From Sphingobacteriales bacterium (GTDB lineage Bacteria; Bacteroidota; Bacteroidia; Sphingobacteriales; Sphingobacteriaceae), in contig REAS01000072.1 of assembly GCA_004294495.1 (NCBI GenBank), forward strand, positions 1-33,543: a stretch of 33,543 nt of DNA. The letters are read 5' to 3'. Position numbers and translations under genes: made by a program. Positions 1 through 8,824 of this stretch are shown one piece after another. The stretch's first letter is position 1; each line of letters starts with the position of its first letter. Under the pieces are notes generated by a model. It was not told the DNA's origin and searched no databases. It saw only the letters and a list, made by a program, of their open reading frames with translations.

Positions 1-76
1 ATGTGGTATTGACTAAACCCAAAAAAAGAGAGTCTGCTTGCTTAAACGACGATTTTAGAGAGTTGGTTTTAGGGCT

Positions 77-98
77 TTTTTAAATGCGTTAGCCCTGC
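77..98 (+). repeat. 22-bp dispersed repeat, copy 1
   Basis: The stretch containing ATGCGTTAGCCCTGC is found again as a perfect 22-bp inverted match at 33448-33469 and as a 17-bp match at 26466-26482. Together with AGGGCT just upstream it can fold into a small hairpin (AGGGCT...AGCCCT). Positions 1-192 contain no credible gene; apart from this repeat I see only AT-rich sequence. Confidence 0.7.
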
Positions 99-192
99 GA
101 GTAAGATCAAAAAATATGTTTTTAATTATTATTTGTTTATGAAAATTAAATTTAGTTTGTACCTAAATAACACCAAAGCCATAAATACCTCA

Positions 193-200
193 TATATTTG
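193..200 (+). promoter_or_regulatory. Candidate -7 box (TAnnTTTG) for miaE
   Basis: TATATTTG matches the Bacteroidota -7 consensus TAnnTTTG. It lies only 5 bp before the ATG of miaE, so a transcript from it would be leaderless or nearly so. No well-spaced TTTG -33 element is visible, so the call is tentative. Confidence 0.35.
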
Positions 201-205
201 TAGGT

Positions 206-814
206 ATGAGTATCAAAACAATCTTCAAACTACAATTACCTACAGACCCACTTTGGGTAAAAAATGTTGTAGAAAGTAATTTAGAAGAAATATTAACCGA
301 CCACGCCTACTGCGAACAAAAAGCTGCAACTAACGCCATTACGCTAATTATTCAAAACCCAAACATTAGCGAGTTGGTGCAAGAAATGGCGCAACTGGTA
401 CAGGAAGAAATGGAGCATTTTAAACTTGTACATACTTTTATTATAAACCGAGGTTTTATTCTAGGGCAAGAGAGAAAAGATAATTACGTAAACCAACTCA
501 CCAAATTTTTAAAACGTGGGGGAGGAGAGCCAAAACGAATTGAAAGTATGGTAGATAGGTTGCTACTTGCTGCAATGATAGAAGCCCGTAGCTGCGAACG
601 ATTTAAAGTACTATCGCAACATATAAACGATACCGAATTAGCTTCTTTTTACAACGAATTAATGATATCGGAAGCTACTCATTACACCCTTTTTATTGGT
701 CTTGCTCGCAAATATGGCCAAGGTATTGATGTTGAAAAACGTTGGCAAGAGTGGTTAGATTATGAAGGTGAAATTATTAAAGATTATGCAAAATCTGAAA
801 GCATACACGGGTAA
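206..814 (+). CDS. miaE: tRNA 2-methylthio-N6-isopentenyladenosine-37 hydroxylase (MiaE)
   Basis: MiaE is a ferritin-like diiron monooxygenase that hydroxylates the isopentenyl group of ms2i6A at position 37 of tRNAs reading UNN codons. The 202-residue length is normal for the family. The diiron ligand pattern is visible: Glu37 in AYCEQKA, the E-x-x-H at Glu68/His71 (EEMEHF), Glu126 in MIEARSCERF, and a second E-x-x-H at Glu156/His159 (SEATHY). The start is an ATG immediately after a TAnnTTTG box with no Shine-Dalgarno sequence, as usual for this phylum. The gene stands alone. The next 550 bp hold only AT-rich and tandem-repeat DNA. Family assignment is confident; activity is inferred. Confidence 0.93.
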   Translation: MSIKTIFKLQLPTDPLWVKNVVESNLEEILTDHAYCEQKAATNAITLIIQNPNISELVQEMAQLVQEEMEHFKLVHTFIINRGFILGQERKDNYVNQLTKFLKRGGGEPKRIESMVDRLLLAAMIEARSCERFKVLSQHINDTELASFYNELMISEATHYTLFIGLARKYGQGIDVEKRWQEWLDYEGEIIKDYAKSESIHG

Positions 815-930
815 ATTAAAATCAAAAGTTAAAATTGAAAATTCAAAACCTGATTAAAATTAAAAATTTAAAACATGTTTGAATTTAAAAGTTAAAATTT
901 AATTATTTCTAATTATGGATAAAAAACTAA

Positions 931-1363
931 ATCAAAAATCACAATTCATAACTCACACACAACAAGCAAATCATAAATCACACATCAAAAATCACAAATC
1001 AAACTCACACTAAACAAGCAAATCATAAATCACACATCAAAAATCAAAAATCAAACACACACCAAACAAGCAAATCATAAATCACACATCAAAAATCACA
1101 AATCAAACTCACACAGAACAAGCAAATCAAAAATCACAAATCAAACTCACACAAAACAAGCAAATCATAACTCACACATCAAAACTCACAAATCAAAATC
1201 ACATCAAACAAGCAAATTAAAAATCACACATCAAAAATCACAAATCAAACTCACACCAAACAAGCAAATCATAAATCACACATCAAAAATCACAAACCAA
1301 ACTTACACCCAACAAGCAAATCACACATCAAAAATCACAAATCACGAATCAAAAATCACAAAC
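931..1363 (+). repeat. Minisatellite of 52-bp units upstream of ald
   Basis: The word ACAAGCAAAT recurs at 962, 1014, 1066, 1118, 1156, 1208, 1260 and 1312. All spacings are exactly 52 bp except one 38-bp unit (1118 to 1156), which looks like an internal deletion. A partial unit precedes the first. Each unit is made of short words such as AATCACA, CATCAAAAATCAC and AAATCAAACTCACAC. The plus strand has almost no G outside AAGC, so the strand bias is extreme. The array fills the gap between miaE and ald, running up to the ald start codon; 815-930 before it is AT-rich low-complexity sequence. There are no unique spacers, so it is not a CRISPR. Confidence 0.93.
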
Positions 1364-1365
1364 CT

Positions 1366-2592
1366 ATGGAAGTAAAAGGACTAAATGGATTTTCGGAAAT
1401 TGCCCAACAAGCAATGTTGCAACCACAAGAAGCTTTAGAAGAAACAAAAAATCGTAAAAACCAATTATTTATAGGGATACCTAAAGAAACTTCGTTTCAA
1501 GAAAACCGTATTGCGCTTACTCCATTATCTGTTGCTTTATTAATTCATAACGACCATAAAGTAGTTATAGAAGCTGGTGCTGGCCTTGCGGCAAACTTTA
1601 CCGATACCGATTATAGCGAACAAGGCGCACAAATTACTTACAACACTCAAGAAGTTTACCAAGCCGATATAATTATAAAAATTGCCCCACCAACCGATGC
1701 TGAGATTGAATTGATGAAACAAGGACAAATTATAATATCAACCCTGCAAATGTCTACTATAAAACAGGAGAACTTACACGCAATGATGCACAAAAAAATT
1801 ACTGCATTAGCATTTGAATATTTAAGGGATGATGCTAACATATTAAGTGTTGTAAGGGCAATGGGCGAAATTGTAGGCTCAACATCAATATTAATTGCTG
1901 CCGAGTATTTGAGTAATGTTTTTGAAGGTAAAGGCTTAATGCTAGGTGGTGTAACCGGTGTACCGCCTACCGAAATTGTAATTTTAGGAGCCGGAACAGT
2001 AGGCGAGTATGCAGCCCGTACTGCTTTAGGTTTGGGTGCACAAGTTAAAGTTTTCGATTCATCGTTATACAAATTACGCCGCTTACAAAACAACATTGGC
2101 AACCGTGTTTTTACCTGCGTTATGCAACCTATAGTACTAAAAAAAGCCATAACCACCTGCGATGTTGTTATTGGTGCAGTAAGAGCAACCAACGGCCGAA
2201 GCCCCTGCATAGTAAGCGAAGAAACGGTAAGCTTAATGAAACCAAACTCGGTAATAATAGATGTGAGTATTGACCAAGGCGGATGCTTCGAAACATCGGA
2301 AGTAACCAACCATAAAAACCCGGTTTTTAAAAAATATGGCGTTACACATTATTGCGTACCAAATATTGCATCGCGTGTTAGTCGTACTGCAACTTACGCA
2401 CTAACAAATATTTTTACGCCTATACTTTTAGATATTGGCGAATTGGGGGGAATTATGAATCTAATTTGGGAAAAACCAAGTGTACGAAATGCAGTTTATT
2501 TGCATCAAGGCCATCTTACTAATAAAGATTTAGGCAACCGATTTAACATGCCTCATAAAGATTTAAACTTGCTTGTAGTATCGCAACGTTAG
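1366..2592 (+). CDS. ald: Alanine dehydrogenase family protein, Bacteroidota type
   Basis: This 408-residue protein belongs to the alanine dehydrogenase/transhydrogenase fold: an N-terminal substrate domain (IGIPKE near residue 36, NRIALTP near 47), a Rossmann NAD domain with GAGTVG at about 208-213, and the conserved DVSIDQGG segment with its catalytic Asp. The canonical enzyme interconverts L-alanine and pyruvate with NAD. It is longer than the usual 370 residues, with an N-terminal extension of about 30 residues. The His of the canonical FLH motif (His96 in M. tuberculosis Ald, from memory) aligns with Gln128 here (STLQMS), so the exact reaction is uncertain. The start codon sits directly at the edge of a 52-bp minisatellite, and no TAnnTTTG box is evident nearby. 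Confidence 0.85.
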   Translation: MEVKGLNGFSEIAQQAMLQPQEALEETKNRKNQLFIGIPKETSFQENRIALTPLSVALLIHNDHKVVIEAGAGLAANFTDTDYSEQGAQITYNTQEVYQADIIIKIAPPTDAEIELMKQGQIIISTLQMSTIKQENLHAMMHKKITALAFEYLRDDANILSVVRAMGEIVGSTSILIAAEYLSNVFEGKGLMLGGVTGVPPTEIVILGAGTVGEYAARTALGLGAQVKVFDSSLYKLRRLQNNIGNRVFTCVMQPIVLKKAITTCDVVIGAVRATNGRSPCIVSEETVSLMKPNSVIIDVSIDQGGCFETSEVTNHKNPVFKKYGVTHYCVPNIASRVSRTATYALTNIFTPILLDIGELGGIMNLIWEKPSVRNAVYLHQGHLTNKDLGNRFNMPHKDLNLLVVSQR

Positions 2593-2627
2593 TTTGGGGA
2601 AATAATTTTTTAATTATATCGTATATT

Positions 2628-3131
2628 TTAAATTAAATAAACGGCATCTTTCTCGTTGTTTTCATTTAAAATTACTTGAACATGTTCTTTTAAAACCGTT
2701 GAAAGCTCTAATCCTACAAAATCGGTAGCAATCGGAAAAAGTTTGTGGCTGCGGTTTATTAAAACTGAGGTACGTAATTTTTTTATAGGCGATTTTAAAA
2801 AAAAAGCCGATCCTAATGCCAAATTACGGCCGCTACTTAAAACATCATCTACCAAAATAACAACTTTGTTATCTAAATTTATTAATTTAATATCAGTTGA
2901 AGCATCGTAATTAATACTTTCTTTATCTAATAAAATACTGCTTACTGTAATTTTTATTTCACAAATTTTTTGTAAAACACTTTGCAAGCGTATTGCAAAC
3001 CTATAACCCCTGGCCCAAACACCAGCTATTATTACTTCTTTTTCTTCAAAATTATCTTCCAATATTTGAAAAGCAATTCTATTGATTTTTTGCTGAATTT
3101 GGTTTTTATCTAAAATTAATTCTCTTTTCAT
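2628..3131 (-). CDS. PyrR-like phosphoribosyltransferase
   Basis: This 167-residue type I phosphoribosyltransferase carries the PRPP-binding signature VVILVDDVLSSGRN at about residues 90-103. The motif SVLINRSHKLFPIATDFVG resembles the PyrR segment that follows it. PyrR proteins are uracil phosphoribosyltransferases and, in Firmicutes, RNA-binding attenuators of pyr operons. No pyr genes are nearby, so a regulatory role cannot be supported. It lies 55 bp downstream of the alpha/beta hydrolase on the same strand, so the two may share a transcript. It is convergent with ald, 35 bp away. Confidence 0.8.
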   Translation of the reverse strand: MKRELILDKNQIQQKINRIAFQILEDNFEEKEVIIAGVWARGYRFAIRLQSVLQKICEIKITVSSILLDKESINYDASTDIKLINLDNKVVILVDDVLSSGRNLALGSAFFLKSPIKKLRTSVLINRSHKLFPIATDFVGLELSTVLKEHVQVILNENNEKDAVYLI

Positions 3132-3186
3132 AATTTAAAATTGCAATAATTTCATTTTAATTAATTTGTACATCAATTTAGTAAAT

Positions 3187-3966
3187 CTAAACTTTACTAA
3201 TAAATTCTACTACTTTTTTGTTAAACAAATATGCTTTATCTAAATTAACCACATGCCCACAGTTATCAAAAACCATTAAAGTAGAATAGTGTTTTTGTGT
3301 TTTAACCAATTCTTTAATAGAAGGCAGAAACATTGCATCTTGATCGCCCAAGATATAAAAAATAGGTATTTCTAATTCGTTTTGCCTAAAACTTTTTAAT
3401 ACAGGGTTAACTTGGTTGGCTAAGCTAAACCAACGTATAAATTCTTTTTGGTTTAATTTTTTTGCTTCTTTAATAAACACATCTCTTGATGGTTTGTGGT
3501 TTTTGCGTGGCATAATTATGTACGCAAAAAAAGTATATAAAGTTATGTAGGGTATTATTTTTTTAAAAATATTGCCAATGGCAACTAACACTTTAGACCT
3601 AAAGTTTAGTTGCATAATTGCACCAGCTAAAACCATACTACTTACCCTTTTTGGGTGCTTGTCGGCAAGTTGCCTAAGAATTATTGTACCCAAAGAAATG
3701 GCAACAAAATGCGATTTTTTAATATTTAAAACATTTAAAAGTTCTATAATATCGTTTGCTAAAAACTCGAAAGTATATTTTACATTTCCTAAATCTTGGC
3801 TTCCCAAAGAGTTACCGTGGCCACGTAAATCAAGTAACAAAACATTAAAATGCTTTTTAAATGCTTTAATTTGTTTAAACCACGTAATGTAGCTACCGCC
3901 TGCACCGTGAATAAATGTTACCCATTCGGTAGATTTTGGATTAAGATATGTAATGTGATTTAACAA
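3187..3966 (-). CDS. Alpha/beta hydrolase
   Basis: This 259-residue alpha/beta-fold hydrolase has the oxyanion-hole segment FIHGAGGS (about residues 18-25), the strand DLRGHGNS, a nucleophile elbow AISLGT with Ser91, an acid at GDQD (about 211) and a histidine in CGHVV (about 238). The elbow has Ala in place of the first Gly of GxSxG, which is tolerated in some family members. Substrate cannot be predicted; simple esterases, lactonases and C-C hydrolases share this layout. The only start in good position is TTG; no in-frame ATG lies just upstream, and family alignments normally begin here. It is divergent from bshC across a 328-bp gap and upstream of the PyrR-like gene. Confidence 0.82.
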   Translation of the reverse strand: MLNHITYLNPKSTEWVTFIHGAGGSYITWFKQIKAFKKHFNVLLLDLRGHGNSLGSQDLGNVKYTFEFLANDIIELLNVLNIKKSHFVAISLGTIILRQLADKHPKRVSSMVLAGAIMQLNFRSKVLVAIGNIFKKIIPYITLYTFFAYIIMPRKNHKPSRDVFIKEAKKLNQKEFIRWFSLANQVNPVLKSFRQNELEIPIFYILGDQDAMFLPSIKELVKTQKHYSTLMVFDNCGHVVNLDKAYLFNKKVVEFISKV

Positions 3967-4121
3967 AATATAGGGTAAAGATATTAATTGAATACAAATA
4001 TTTGGGATGATTTTGAACTAAAAAATAAGTTAAGCCTTCGGATAAGTACAGAACATGAAATTTTAATTTTTTATTAATGCTTTATTACATGTAGAAAGAA
4101 ATATATAACATTTTAACGGCC

Positions 4122-4162
4122 TTAAACCTTTAAATTTTGCTTTATTTAATAAAAAGGTTTAA
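4122..4162. other. Hairpin in the hydrolase-bshC divergent gap
   Basis: TTAAACCTTT and AAAGGTTTAA form a perfect 10-bp inverted repeat with a loop of about 21 nt. The gap 3967-4294 is otherwise AT-rich, with no convincing TAnnTTTG box. The hairpin could be an operator or leader structure, but nothing else supports that. Confidence 0.35.
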
Positions 4163-4294
4163 TGATTATATGATGGTTTAAATTTACACTCCATAAAATA
4201 GCCAGCAGTTTAAACCCTCAATTTCATCTAACAATTGTAAAATATAAATCATAAATAGGCTATTTACATAATTTGCAGTATTTTAGTTTTTTAA

Positions 4295-5881
4295 ATGGAA
4301 GCTCAATACATATCCTATAAAGAAACTGGCTGTTTTTCGCCCACAATCATTCGTTATTTAGATGAAGATAATACCCTTAAACCATTTATTAATGAGTTTG
4401 CAAGTATAGCAGCTTTCGAAAAAGTTATTAATCAAAAAAGTTTAAATGCAGACCGAGATATGCTTGTGAAAGTGTTAAAGTCGCAGTATCAAGCCATTGA
4501 TAATCAAAGCCAAAATTTAATACAAAATATAGAAATCCTACACCAAAACAACACTTTTACCATTACAACTGGCCACCAATTAAATATATTTACGGGCCCA
4601 TTATATTTTATTTTTAAGATAGTTACTGCTATAAAACTTTCGCTAGATTTAAAGCTACAATACCCAAATTACAATTTTGTTCCATTGTATTGGATGGCCA
4701 CCGAAGACCACGATTTTGAAGAGATTAACCATACCCACATTGGCGGTAAAAAATTAATTTGGGACATTAATACCGAAGGTGCAACAGGTCAAATAAGTAA
4801 TCAAACCATTAAAAAAACGCTCGACGAATACAACCAAATGTTAGGCTTATCGCTTAACGCAGATACTTTGGCCGACGTTATAAACACTGCTTATACCCAA
4901 TTTAATACCTTGGCTGATGCAACCCGGTATTTGGTAAATCAACTTTTTGGCAAATATGGTTTAGTGATTTTAGATGCCAACGATGCCAGTTTAAAAGCAC
5001 AATTTGCATCCATTATTAAGCAAGATATTTTACAGCAAAACAGTTTTAAATGCATCGGCGAAAGCGATAAAAAACTTGCTGAAATTGGTATAAAACCACA
5101 AGTTGCCGCCCGAGAAATCAATTTTTTTTATTTAAAAGATGGATTACGAGAAAGGCTAGAATTTGAAAATAACTTTTATAAAGTTTTAAATACAAATATA
5201 AAGTTTTATGAAACCGAATTAGTAACCGAAATCGATAAACACCCCGAACGTTTTAGCCCAAACGCAGTATTACGGCCTTTGTATCAAGAAGTTATTTTAC
5301 CAAACATTGCATACATAGGCGGTGCTGCCGAGGTAACTTATTGGTTGCAGCTAAAACCAACATTTGATTTTTACGGTATTAATTTCCCAATTGTAATGCT
5401 ACGCAATTCGGCAATGTTTATTCCTAAAAAGATCCAACATAAAATACAAAAACTGCAACTGAAAACAACCGATGTTTTTACCGAAACGATTACCTTAAAA
5501 AACAATTTTACCAAAGCACACACTACCCACAATTTAAGTTTAGACGATGAATGGCGTAGCTTAAATTGCGTTTTCGAAAGTTTAAAACTTCGTACCCATA
5601 AAATAGATGCTACCCTTTCGGCTAGTACCGATGCTGTAAAAACTCGGCTACAAAAAGCCATCAAAAATCTTGAAAAAAAAATATTAAAAGCCGAGAAAAG
5701 AAACTTTGCAGAAGCAATGGCCGATATTGATAAAATTAAAAGTACCCTTTTCCCTGATAATCATTTACAAGAAAGGAGTGAAAATTTTGGCTTATTTTAT
5801 GTACAATATGGCGATGATTTTATTGCCCAACTTATCCAAAACTTTAAACCCTTAGATTTTAAATTTACCATCCTACAATAA
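4295..5881 (+). CDS. bshC: Bacillithiol biosynthesis cysteine-adding enzyme BshC
   Basis: BshC performs the last step of bacillithiol synthesis, joining cysteine to glucosaminyl-malate. Bacillithiol is the main low-molecular-weight thiol of many Firmicutes and Bacteroidota. The 528-residue length is typical. Signature segments are visible: TTGHQLNIFTGPLYFIFKI at 91-109, YWMATEDHDFEEINH at about 132-146, and a lysine-rich coiled-coil region at about 445-475. The ATG start follows an AT-rich leader without a Shine-Dalgarno sequence. The LDH2-family gene starts 2 nt after the stop codon, so they almost certainly form an operon. bshA and bshB are not in this window. Confidence 0.95.
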   Translation: MEAQYISYKETGCFSPTIIRYLDEDNTLKPFINEFASIAAFEKVINQKSLNADRDMLVKVLKSQYQAIDNQSQNLIQNIEILHQNNTFTITTGHQLNIFTGPLYFIFKIVTAIKLSLDLKLQYPNYNFVPLYWMATEDHDFEEINHTHIGGKKLIWDINTEGATGQISNQTIKKTLDEYNQMLGLSLNADTLADVINTAYTQFNTLADATRYLVNQLFGKYGLVILDANDASLKAQFASIIKQDILQQNSFKCIGESDKKLAEIGIKPQVAAREINFFYLKDGLRERLEFENNFYKVLNTNIKFYETELVTEIDKHPERFSPNAVLRPLYQEVILPNIAYIGGAAEVTYWLQLKPTFDFYGINFPIVMLRNSAMFIPKKIQHKIQKLQLKTTDVFTETITLKNNFTKAHTTHNLSLDDEWRSLNCVFESLKLRTHKIDATLSASTDAVKTRLQKAIKNLEKKILKAEKRNFAEAMADIDKIKSTLFPDNHLQERSENFGLFYVQYGDDFIAQLIQNFKPLDFKFTILQ

Positions 5882-5883
5882 AA

Positions 5884-6978
5884 ATGTTGTATCATATTTT
5901 TCAAGAAACTGCACTAAGAAACTTTACCGAAAACGTATTTTTAAAAATGGGTTGCTCGGTTGCTCATGCTACTTTAGCAGCCGATGTATTAATAAAATCA
6001 GATTTACGAGGAATTGATTCTCACGGCGTTGCTCGGCTTACTGGTTATGTACGCCTGTGGGAGAAAAATCGAATAAACACCCAACCAAATATTAAAATAA
6101 TACACCAAACCGCTACCACTGCAACCGTTGATGGTGATGCCGGTTTAGGGCTAGTAGTTGCCCCATTTGCAATGCAAATTGCGATAGAAAAAGCCGAGAA
6201 ATATGGCTCGGGCTGGGTGGCGGTAAAAAACTCGAACCACTTTGGCATAGCTACTTACCACGCTTTAATGGCGGTAGAAAAAGATATGATTGGCTTTGCA
6301 ATGACAAATGCTAGTCCGTTGGTTGCGCCAACTTTCTCTACCGAACGTATGTTGGGTACCAACCCAATGTGCTACGCTTTTCCGGCGGGGAATTATCCAC
6401 CACTGGTGGTAGATTTAGCTACTTCAACAGCTGCTAATGGCAAGTTAGAAATTGCCCAACGAAAAGGCGAAAACGTACCCGAAGGTTGGATACAAGATAA
6501 AGATGGAAATGTTGCATTAAACCCTGCCGACTTAAAAAATGGTGGTTCTTTATTGCCATTAGGTAGCGATAGGGAACACGGTAGCCATAAAGGATTTGGT
6601 TTAGGTGCAACGGTTGATATACTTTCGGCTGTACTATCGGGTGCTAGTTACGGGCCTTGGGTGCCGCCTTTTGTAGCTTTTTTAGACCCATTAGATAACC
6701 AACCCGGTGAAGGTATTGGACATTTTTTGGGAGCTATGCGTGTAGATGGCTTTAGGCCTAAAGAAGATTTTAAACACCATTTAGATAATTGGATAACAAG
6801 ATTTAAAGCAGCAAAACCCATAAACCCAGCGCAACCTATAATTATTCCTGGCGAACCCGAAACCATTGCCGAAATTGATCGTAAATTAAATGGGATACCC
6901 TTAATTGATGTTGTAGTAAACGATTTAAATGATTTGGCAGAAAAGTTGGGTGTTAGCAAATTAATAGGAGAGGGGTAA
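5884..6978 (+). CDS. Malate/L-lactate dehydrogenase (LDH2 family) oxidoreductase
   Basis: This 364-residue protein belongs to the LDH2/MDH2 family of NAD(P)-dependent 2-oxoacid reductases, which has a fold unrelated to classical LDH. Family features are DLRGIDSHGVARL (about 39-51), NSNHFGIATYHA (about 118-129), the nucleotide region ERMLGTNPM and SHKGFGLGA (about 236-244). Members act on malate, lactate, ureidoglycolate or 2,3-diketogulonate, so the substrate is open. Its start lies 2 nt after the bshC stop, implying translational coupling. BshA uses malate to make GlcNAc-malate, so a malate-handling role beside bshC is attractive but is only inference. Confidence 0.85.
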   Translation: MLYHIFQETALRNFTENVFLKMGCSVAHATLAADVLIKSDLRGIDSHGVARLTGYVRLWEKNRINTQPNIKIIHQTATTATVDGDAGLGLVVAPFAMQIAIEKAEKYGSGWVAVKNSNHFGIATYHALMAVEKDMIGFAMTNASPLVAPTFSTERMLGTNPMCYAFPAGNYPPLVVDLATSTAANGKLEIAQRKGENVPEGWIQDKDGNVALNPADLKNGGSLLPLGSDREHGSHKGFGLGATVDILSAVLSGASYGPWVPPFVAFLDPLDNQPGEGIGHFLGAMRVDGFRPKEDFKHHLDNWITRFKAAKPINPAQPIIIPGEPETIAEIDRKLNGIPLIDVVVNDLNDLAEKLGVSKLIGEG

Positions 6979-7052
6979 CTAATAGCGAAGAATGTATCAT
7001 CCTCAATCTAATTTTTGTTATTTTATAAAGCGTAATTTATGCTTTCTTTAGG

Positions 7053-7151
7053 TGCGTTAACGATGGTAGCGGCATCCTTTTTATCAATTGCCCCCGACTT
7101 AAGTCGGGTCAATTGATAAAAAGATATAGCGGACAGCGTGTTAAAACGCCC
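7053..7151 (-). repeat. Nested-palindrome element, copy A
   Basis: Read on the minus strand this starts GGGCGTTTTAACACGC, continues through CGCTATATCTTTTT and ends GGATGCCGCTA...ATCGTTAACGCA. The two arms are imperfect inverted repeats of about 30 nt. The centre is its own palindrome, ATCAATTG...CCCGACTTAAGTCGGG...CAATTGAT, bracketed by T and A runs. The copy lies between the convergent LDH2 and permease genes (gap 6979-7219), where the strong hairpin flanked by T runs could act as a bidirectional terminator. Related copies are at 8584, 20917 and 31348. Confidence 0.88.
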
Positions 7152-7219
7152 AAAATTTAAACAAAACAATTATTCAAAAATTTTATATTGATTGAAATCG
7201 TGAAATAGTTATATAAAAA

Positions 7220-8452
7220 TTACTCGTACCTTAAAGCCTCCACAGGGTCTAGTTTCGATGCTTTTGAAGCAGGAATAAAGCCAGCTAATAGCCCCGTAAG
7301 TACACAGGCAATTACGCCGCCAACTATCCAAAGCCAAGGTATTACAAAGCCGGCATTCATTACTAAAGCCAGCAAATTACCAATAACAATTCCTGAAAAA
7401 ATACCGAAAAATCCGCCCATAAGGCAAATCATTATAGATTCGTACAAAAATTGTTTACGAATAATGGCTGGCGTTGCACCAATAGCTTTTCTAATACCAA
7501 TTTCTTTAATACGTTCTGTAACCGAAACCATCATAATATTCATAAGCGCAATTGCAGCGCCTAAAAGCGTAATAAATCCAATTGCAATGCCTGCAAGTTT
7601 TACGTATTTTAGGTTTTCTATTAATGTTTGTGCAACAGCGTCGCTTTTACTTACTTCAAAATTATTGTCTTTTTGTACACTTAAACTCCTAATATTTCTC
7701 ATTAAAGCAGTGGCTTCGCCAACCATATTATCCATTGCTAACGGGTTATCAACTTTTACTGCAATTGTATAGCTTGGGTTGTTTGATGTTGTTATTTGCT
7801 TACCTTTTAAAACAGGAATTATGCACACTTTATCGCCACCATAACCCATACTAGAGCCTTTAGATTCGAAAACGCCAATAATTTTAAATTTCGCACTCCC
7901 AACAGAAATAATTTTATCTAAAGGGTTTTCGTTTGAAAAAAACTTGTTTTTAATTTCATCGCCAATAATTACTACGCTGCTACCAAATTGGGTTTCTCGT
8001 AAGCTAAAATTTCGGCCTTGTGCTAGTTTATAACCCCCAGTTATTAAATATTCGGCATCGGCACCTAAAACCGATATGTTTGGGTTTGTTTTAACGTTGC
8101 CGTATTTTACCGTACCCGCCATAGTTACAAAAGTGTTTATTGATATGGTTTTGGCCACACCAAATCTGTTTTTAAACGCTACGGCTTCACTAAATTTAAT
8201 TGCAGGGTAACGTTTCGCTTTTTTGCCGGCACCGCCAATTCTAATGCCCACACCACGGTTTCGTATAGTAAAAGAATTAGCCCCCATGCTAGAAAAAGTG
8301 TTGTTTAACGATGTTTCAATTGCCGCAATTGAAGTTAAAATACCTACCAAAGCCATTAAACCAATAGCAATTATTAAGGCGGTAAGCAAACTGCGTAATT
8401 TGTTGCCCGATATTGATTGTAACGCAACTTTTAAATTTTCTTTGGCAGTCAT
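7220..8452 (-). CDS. ABC transporter permease, MacB/FtsX-like
   Basis: This 410-residue integral membrane protein has the MacB arrangement: one N-terminal TM helix (about residues 18-45, after [14 protein letters not shown]), a large periplasmic MacB_PCD domain (about 45-280) and a C-terminal FtsX domain with three TM helices (about 284-310, 330-358 and 373-400). The segment [19 protein letters not shown] is the typical coupling motif contacting the ATPase. Such permeases export peptides or lipoproteins, or transmit mechanical force. No ATPase or membrane-fusion protein is adjacent in the window, so its partner must be encoded elsewhere. It starts with ATG and is convergent with the LDH2 gene. 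Confidence 0.9.
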   Translation of the reverse strand: MTAKENLKVALQSISGNKLRSLLTALIIAIGLMALVGILTSIAAIETSLNNTFSSMGANSFTIRNRGVGIRIGGAGKKAKRYPAIKFSEAVAFKNRFGVAKTISINTFVTMAGTVKYGNVKTNPNISVLGADAEYLITGGYKLAQGRNFSLRETQFGSSVVIIGDEIKNKFFSNENPLDKIISVGSAKFKIIGVFESKGSSMGYGGDKVCIIPVLKGKQITTSNNPSYTIAVKVDNPLAMDNMVGEATALMRNIRSLSVQKDNNFEVSKSDAVAQTLIENLKYVKLAGIAIGFITLLGAAIALMNIMMVSVTERIKEIGIRKAIGATPAIIRKQFLYESIMICLMGGFFGIFSGIVIGNLLALVMNAGFVIPWLWIVGGVIACVLTGLLAGFIPASKASKLDPVEALRYE

Positions 8453-8583
8453 TAATCTGAGTTTTACTAATTTAACCTAATAGACAAGCAAAAGGATGTT
8501 TTTGTTACACTTTAACATTTTTTTTTGAGTAGATATTATTTTTTAAATCAATATTTTACTTAATAATTTCTAATATATTATTT

Positions 8584-8692
8584 GGGCGTTTTAACACGCT
8601 TTCGGCTGTATCTTTTTTTAAACTGATTTACCAAGTTTTAAAAACTTGGCAAGTCAGTTTGAAAAAAGTATGCCGCCTCTATCGTTAACGCA
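8584..8692 (+). repeat. Nested-palindrome element, copy B
   Basis: The arms match the family: GGGCGTTTTAACACGC, then GGCTGTATCTTTTTTT, and at the far end TATGCCGCC...ATCGTTAACGCA. The centre is a different palindrome from copy A, AAACTGATT...CCAAGTTTTAAAAACTTGG...AAGTCAGTTT. It lies in the 372-bp gap (8453-8824) between the divergent permease and the 189-residue protein. The rest of that gap is AT-rich with nothing else I can identify. Confidence 0.88.
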
Positions 8693-8824
8693 GCCTAAAC
8701 TGTGTAAATTCAATAAGAGAAATTAAACTTAGCATCATTTATAAGTTTAATTTCAATAAATTTAATCGCCTCGAAATTTTAATTAATTATAATTGTAATT
8801 CAATTTAAATAGCGCAAACCAATA

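Noticed and set aside
931-1363. CRISPR array
   Set aside because: The units are contiguous 52-bp copies with similar sequence throughout; there are no unique spacers, no dyad repeat and no cas genes.
1656-2309. 217-residue minus-strand ORF
   Set aside because: It lies wholly antisense to the conserved ald gene and has no recognisable protein features.
2628-3131. pyr attenuation system
   Set aside because: The protein is PyrR-like, but no pyrimidine genes or PyrR-binding leader are nearby.
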